From the NCBI GenBank assembly GCA_947632275.1, contig CANROR010000068.1, positions 1-6,457 on the forward strand: 6,457 nucleotides of DNA, in the 5' to 3' direction. The DNA comes from an uncultured Bacilli bacterium (lineage in GTDB: Bacteria > Bacillota_I > Bacilli_A > RF39 > UBA660). Position numbers and translations under genes: made by a program. Below are positions 5,336-6,457 of the stretch, piece after piece; position 1 is the stretch's first letter, and each line of letters begins with the position of its first letter. A model generated the notes under the pieces. The model made no database searches. It was not told the origin of the DNA and saw only the letters and a list, made by a program, of their open reading frames with translations.

Positions 5336-5812
5336 TTAAGCAACTCTCTTCCAATAGGCTACTACCTTTGACGGTTGGTAAGAACTTTCCTCATCAGTCG
5401 TTCCACCTAATTTTATTGCGTAAGTGATATTTTGACCAAAAGTTTCTTGTGGACCAGTATTAAATTTTAATGCCATTGGTCTTGGGGGAAGTGCAATATA
5501 ATTTTCATAAAAAACCCCGTTTGTGGCTATTGCATCCGCATAACCGGAAACAAGAGTATGTTTATGGTTTTCACTGCCTTTAGTCTCACCAATGTTGCTT
5601 CCTTCTTCATCACAACCTATGGGTGTTAAATTAACTAAATTTCTTTCCCAAGTAAATCCTAAAAAATCACTATGATCCTCATTGTCATCAAACATAATAG
5701 AAATTCCAATTGGATAAATTAAATTTAAAATTTCTTTAAAATTAAAATTTAGATTTCCCGCGGTTAACGGTGTACTTCTATCAGGTAAATTTTTAAATTC
5801 TATTAATGCCAT
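5336..5812 (-). CDS. Phage tail-tip/collar-like protein, paralogue 2
   Basis: A 158-residue protein. N-terminal FKNLPDRSTPLTAGNLNF docking motif, then NLIYPIGISIMFDDNEDHSDFLGFTWERNLVNLTPIG. This is a variant of the common YPIGSIY...FGGTWE fibre/collar motif. A GETKGSENHKH stretch with paired His follows, then a variable segment, ending SKVVAYWKRVA. The His-x-His and W-K-R endings recall fibre-tip domains that bind metal along a trimer, which is family knowledge and not proven here. It is closely related to the upstream gene (5840-6292), so a tandem duplication with diverged middle regions is likely. The start has no Shine-Dalgarno but lies in a GCCA/TGGC hairpin (5808-5821). Confidence 0.78.
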   Translation of the reverse strand: MALIEFKNLPDRSTPLTAGNLNFNFKEILNLIYPIGISIMFDDNEDHSDFLGFTWERNLVNLTPIGCDEEGSNIGETKGSENHKHTLVSGYADAIATNGVFYENYIALPPRPMALKFNTGPQETFGQNITYAIKLGGTTDEESSYQPSKVVAYWKRVA

Positions 5813-5821
5813 ATATTTGGC
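5808..5821 (-). promoter_or_regulatory. Start-codon hairpin of the gene at 5812
   Basis: GCCA-AATATA-TGGC on the minus strand places the ATG at the loop-stem boundary, as at 5301-5314. The gap from the upstream stop is only about 27 bp and contains no purine-rich Shine-Dalgarno. Confidence 0.35.
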
Positions 5822-5839
5822 TTAATTATTATCTTGCTC

Positions 5840-6292
5840 TTATGCTACTCGTTTCCAATAAGCTACTACTTTATATGGTGGCAAGTTTCCACTGTCACCT
5901 TCACCAGCGTCTGCTGATGAAAAATTAGATGTACTAGGCGCATATGGGTTATTCAAAGGTGCAAGAACCGGAAATTCTTGCCCTGAATAAACATTGCCGT
6001 ATTTATTAGTTACTAAATGGTTGTGTTTTTGCAAATATTTACTACCGCCTGTTTTATCAATAGTATTAAAATCTTCATCATCACTTTTAATTCCAACTGG
6101 AAATACTCCTTCTAAAGTTCTTTCCCAAGTAAAGCCTAAATAATTGCTATGGTCTTCATTATCATAAAAAATCTCGGTTTTACCAATTGGAAACGCAGCT
6201 TCTAATATTGCATTACACATTTTTTCAAAAGTAGCTTTGCACAATGGAGTAGTTCTATTAGGCAAATCTTCTATGATGCCATCTAAATTCAT
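5840..6292 (-). CDS. Phage tail-tip/collar-like protein, paralogue 1
   Basis: A 150-residue protein read from ATG 6292. A GTG at 6301 is also in frame but falls inside the Shine-Dalgarno AGAGGTG, which sits 6 nt before ATG 6292, so the ATG is preferred. The N-terminal IIEDLPNRTTPLCKATFEKM docking motif is followed by AAFPIGKTEIFYDNEDHSNYLGFTWER, GVFPVGIKSDDEDFN, KHNHLV (His pair) and the end NLPPYKVVAYWKRVA. It shares the DNEDHS..LGFTWER block and the C-terminus with paralogue 2, while the segment between differs, as expected for receptor-binding variation. It is the first gene of the tail-tip/lysis group visible downstream of a terminator. Confidence 0.8.
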   Translation of the reverse strand: MNLDGIIEDLPNRTTPLCKATFEKMCNAILEAAFPIGKTEIFYDNEDHSNYLGFTWERTLEGVFPVGIKSDDEDFNTIDKTGGSKYLQKHNHLVTNKYGNVYSGQEFPVLAPLNNPYAPSTSNFSSADAGEGDSGNLPPYKVVAYWKRVA

Positions 6293-6298
6293 AGATAA

Positions 6299-6306
6299 CA
6301 CCTCTT
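6299..6306 (-). promoter_or_regulatory. Shine-Dalgarno deciding the start at 6292
   Basis: AAGAGGTG on the minus strand lies 6 nt before ATG 6292 and overlaps the alternative GTG start at 6301, which rules that start out. Confidence 0.7.
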
Positions 6307-6311
6307 ATTCA

Positions 6312-6348
6312 TTAAAAAAGAGCAAGTATAATAATTATTATGCCTTGC
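6312..6348 (-). terminator. Intrinsic terminator just upstream of the first tail-tip gene
   Basis: On the minus strand GCAAG (6348-6344) pairs with CTTGC (6326-6322), with an inner AT stem (ATAATA/TATTAT), and TCTTTTTT follows. Only about 10 nt separate the T-run from the next Shine-Dalgarno, so no promoter fits between them. The downstream genes would depend on read-through or antitermination. Confidence 0.65.
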
Positions 6349-6457
6349 CCCCTTCCTCTTGTGAGGCGCTGTTACTAAATAACTGCACCTCCTTCCATTT
6401 TTTTTGATTTTTGCCGTAACTGTATATATATATATATATATCACGCATTATTTTTTT
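6338..6457 (-). CDS. Possible 3' end of an upstream phage gene (or 36-residue small ORF)
   Basis: One minus-strand frame is open from the window edge to TAA at 6340-6338 (39 codons), with an ATG at 6448. It reads through the (TA)n tract as IYIYIY, then YGKNQKKWKEVQLFSNSA and SQEEGGKA. The stop lies in the terminator hairpin, as it does for the endolysin. There is no visible RBS for 6448. The segment also contains an A8 run and a strong hairpin, so it may instead be untranslated leader. I do not recognise the sequence. Confidence 0.3.
   Translation of the reverse strand, partial: KKIMRDIYIYIYSYGKNQKKWKEVQLFSNSASQEEGGKA
6363..6391 (-). other. Strong hairpin sequestering a perfect Shine-Dalgarno-like sequence
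   Basis: On the minus strand GAGGTGC-A-GTTA, loop TTTAG, TAAC-A-GCGCCTC forms about 11 bp (one GU, one A/A mismatch). Its 5' arm contains most of AAGGAGGTG (6394-6386), a near-perfect anti-16S match with no ATG, GTG or TTG at a usable distance. A competing small hairpin, CCTC-ACAA-GAGG (6366-6355), shares the 3' arm. Confidence 0.55.
6423..6441. repeat. (TA)n microsatellite
   Basis: Nine TA units plus one T. Either a coding tract (alternating Tyr/Ile on the minus strand) or a melt-prone tract upstream of the tail-tip leader. It could vary in length by slippage. Confidence 0.8.

Larger units (their letters stand above)
2103..6457. mobile_element. Prophage end: tail-tip, lysis and accessory genes (continues beyond the window)
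   Basis: A co-directional minus-strand late cassette (tail-tip proteins, one-TM protein, holin, acidic mini-protein, M23 endolysin, terminator) is followed by a nuclease/HNH accessory pair and then the broken host gene. This is the usual order at the lysis-side end of temperate siphophages of Gram-positive bacteria. Integrase, repressor, packaging and head genes would lie to the right of 6457. Whether the prophage is complete or a remnant cannot be told. Confidence 0.75.

Overview
The window comes from an AT-rich, low-GC Gram-positive genome. It uses the standard genetic code: TGG encodes Trp and TGA acts as a stop. A manganese-catalase/CotJC-type gene remnant, an IS1202-group (ISNCY) transposase and a phage lysis cassette of Clostridia/Erysipelotrichia type suggest a gut-type Bacillota. 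The species cannot be named from this sequence.

Layout. Positions 1-235 (minus) hold the coiled-coil N-terminus of an ORF that runs off the window and is probably part of a second insertion element. Positions 304-1455 (plus) are a 5'-truncated IS1202-group DDE transposase. It is followed by a large nested inverted repeat (1453-1618) and the probable right end of the element (about 1636-1667). A bidirectional terminator (1694-1733) separates this from the C-terminal two thirds of a CotJC/Mn-catalase gene (1732-2106, minus). That gene stops abruptly inside its metal-binding motif at about 2100-2106.

From that breakpoint to the right edge the content is phage-like. The late genes all run on the minus strand, right to left. 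They are two paralogous tail-tip/fibre proteins (6292-5840 and 5812-5336), a third protein sharing their N-terminal docking motif (5305-4847), a one-TM coiled-coil protein (4813-4418), a holin (4418-4143), a 30-residue acidic mini-protein (4143-4051) and an M23 endolysin (4064-3369). The operon ends at a strong terminator (3347-3373). Between the lysis operon and the breakpoint lies an accessory module: a stand-alone PBECR-like nuclease gene (3008-2625, minus) with its own promoter and a ~248-nt leader, and a convergent HNH-type zinc-finger gene (2145-2630, plus).

Interpretation. The order tail-lysis-accessory genes-host gene remnant is the classic end of a prophage. The host gene breaks exactly at the phage boundary, so the simplest reading is a prophage integrated into a cotJC-like gene. 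Its 5' part and the integrase would then lie beyond the right side of the window. The most unusual element is the leader of the nuclease gene. It has an extended -10 promoter, several hairpins, a closed multi-stem domain and a perfect intrinsic terminator placed directly before the Shine-Dalgarno. This resembles riboswitch/attenuator control or an RNA antitoxin-toxin arrangement, and I do not recognise the RNA.
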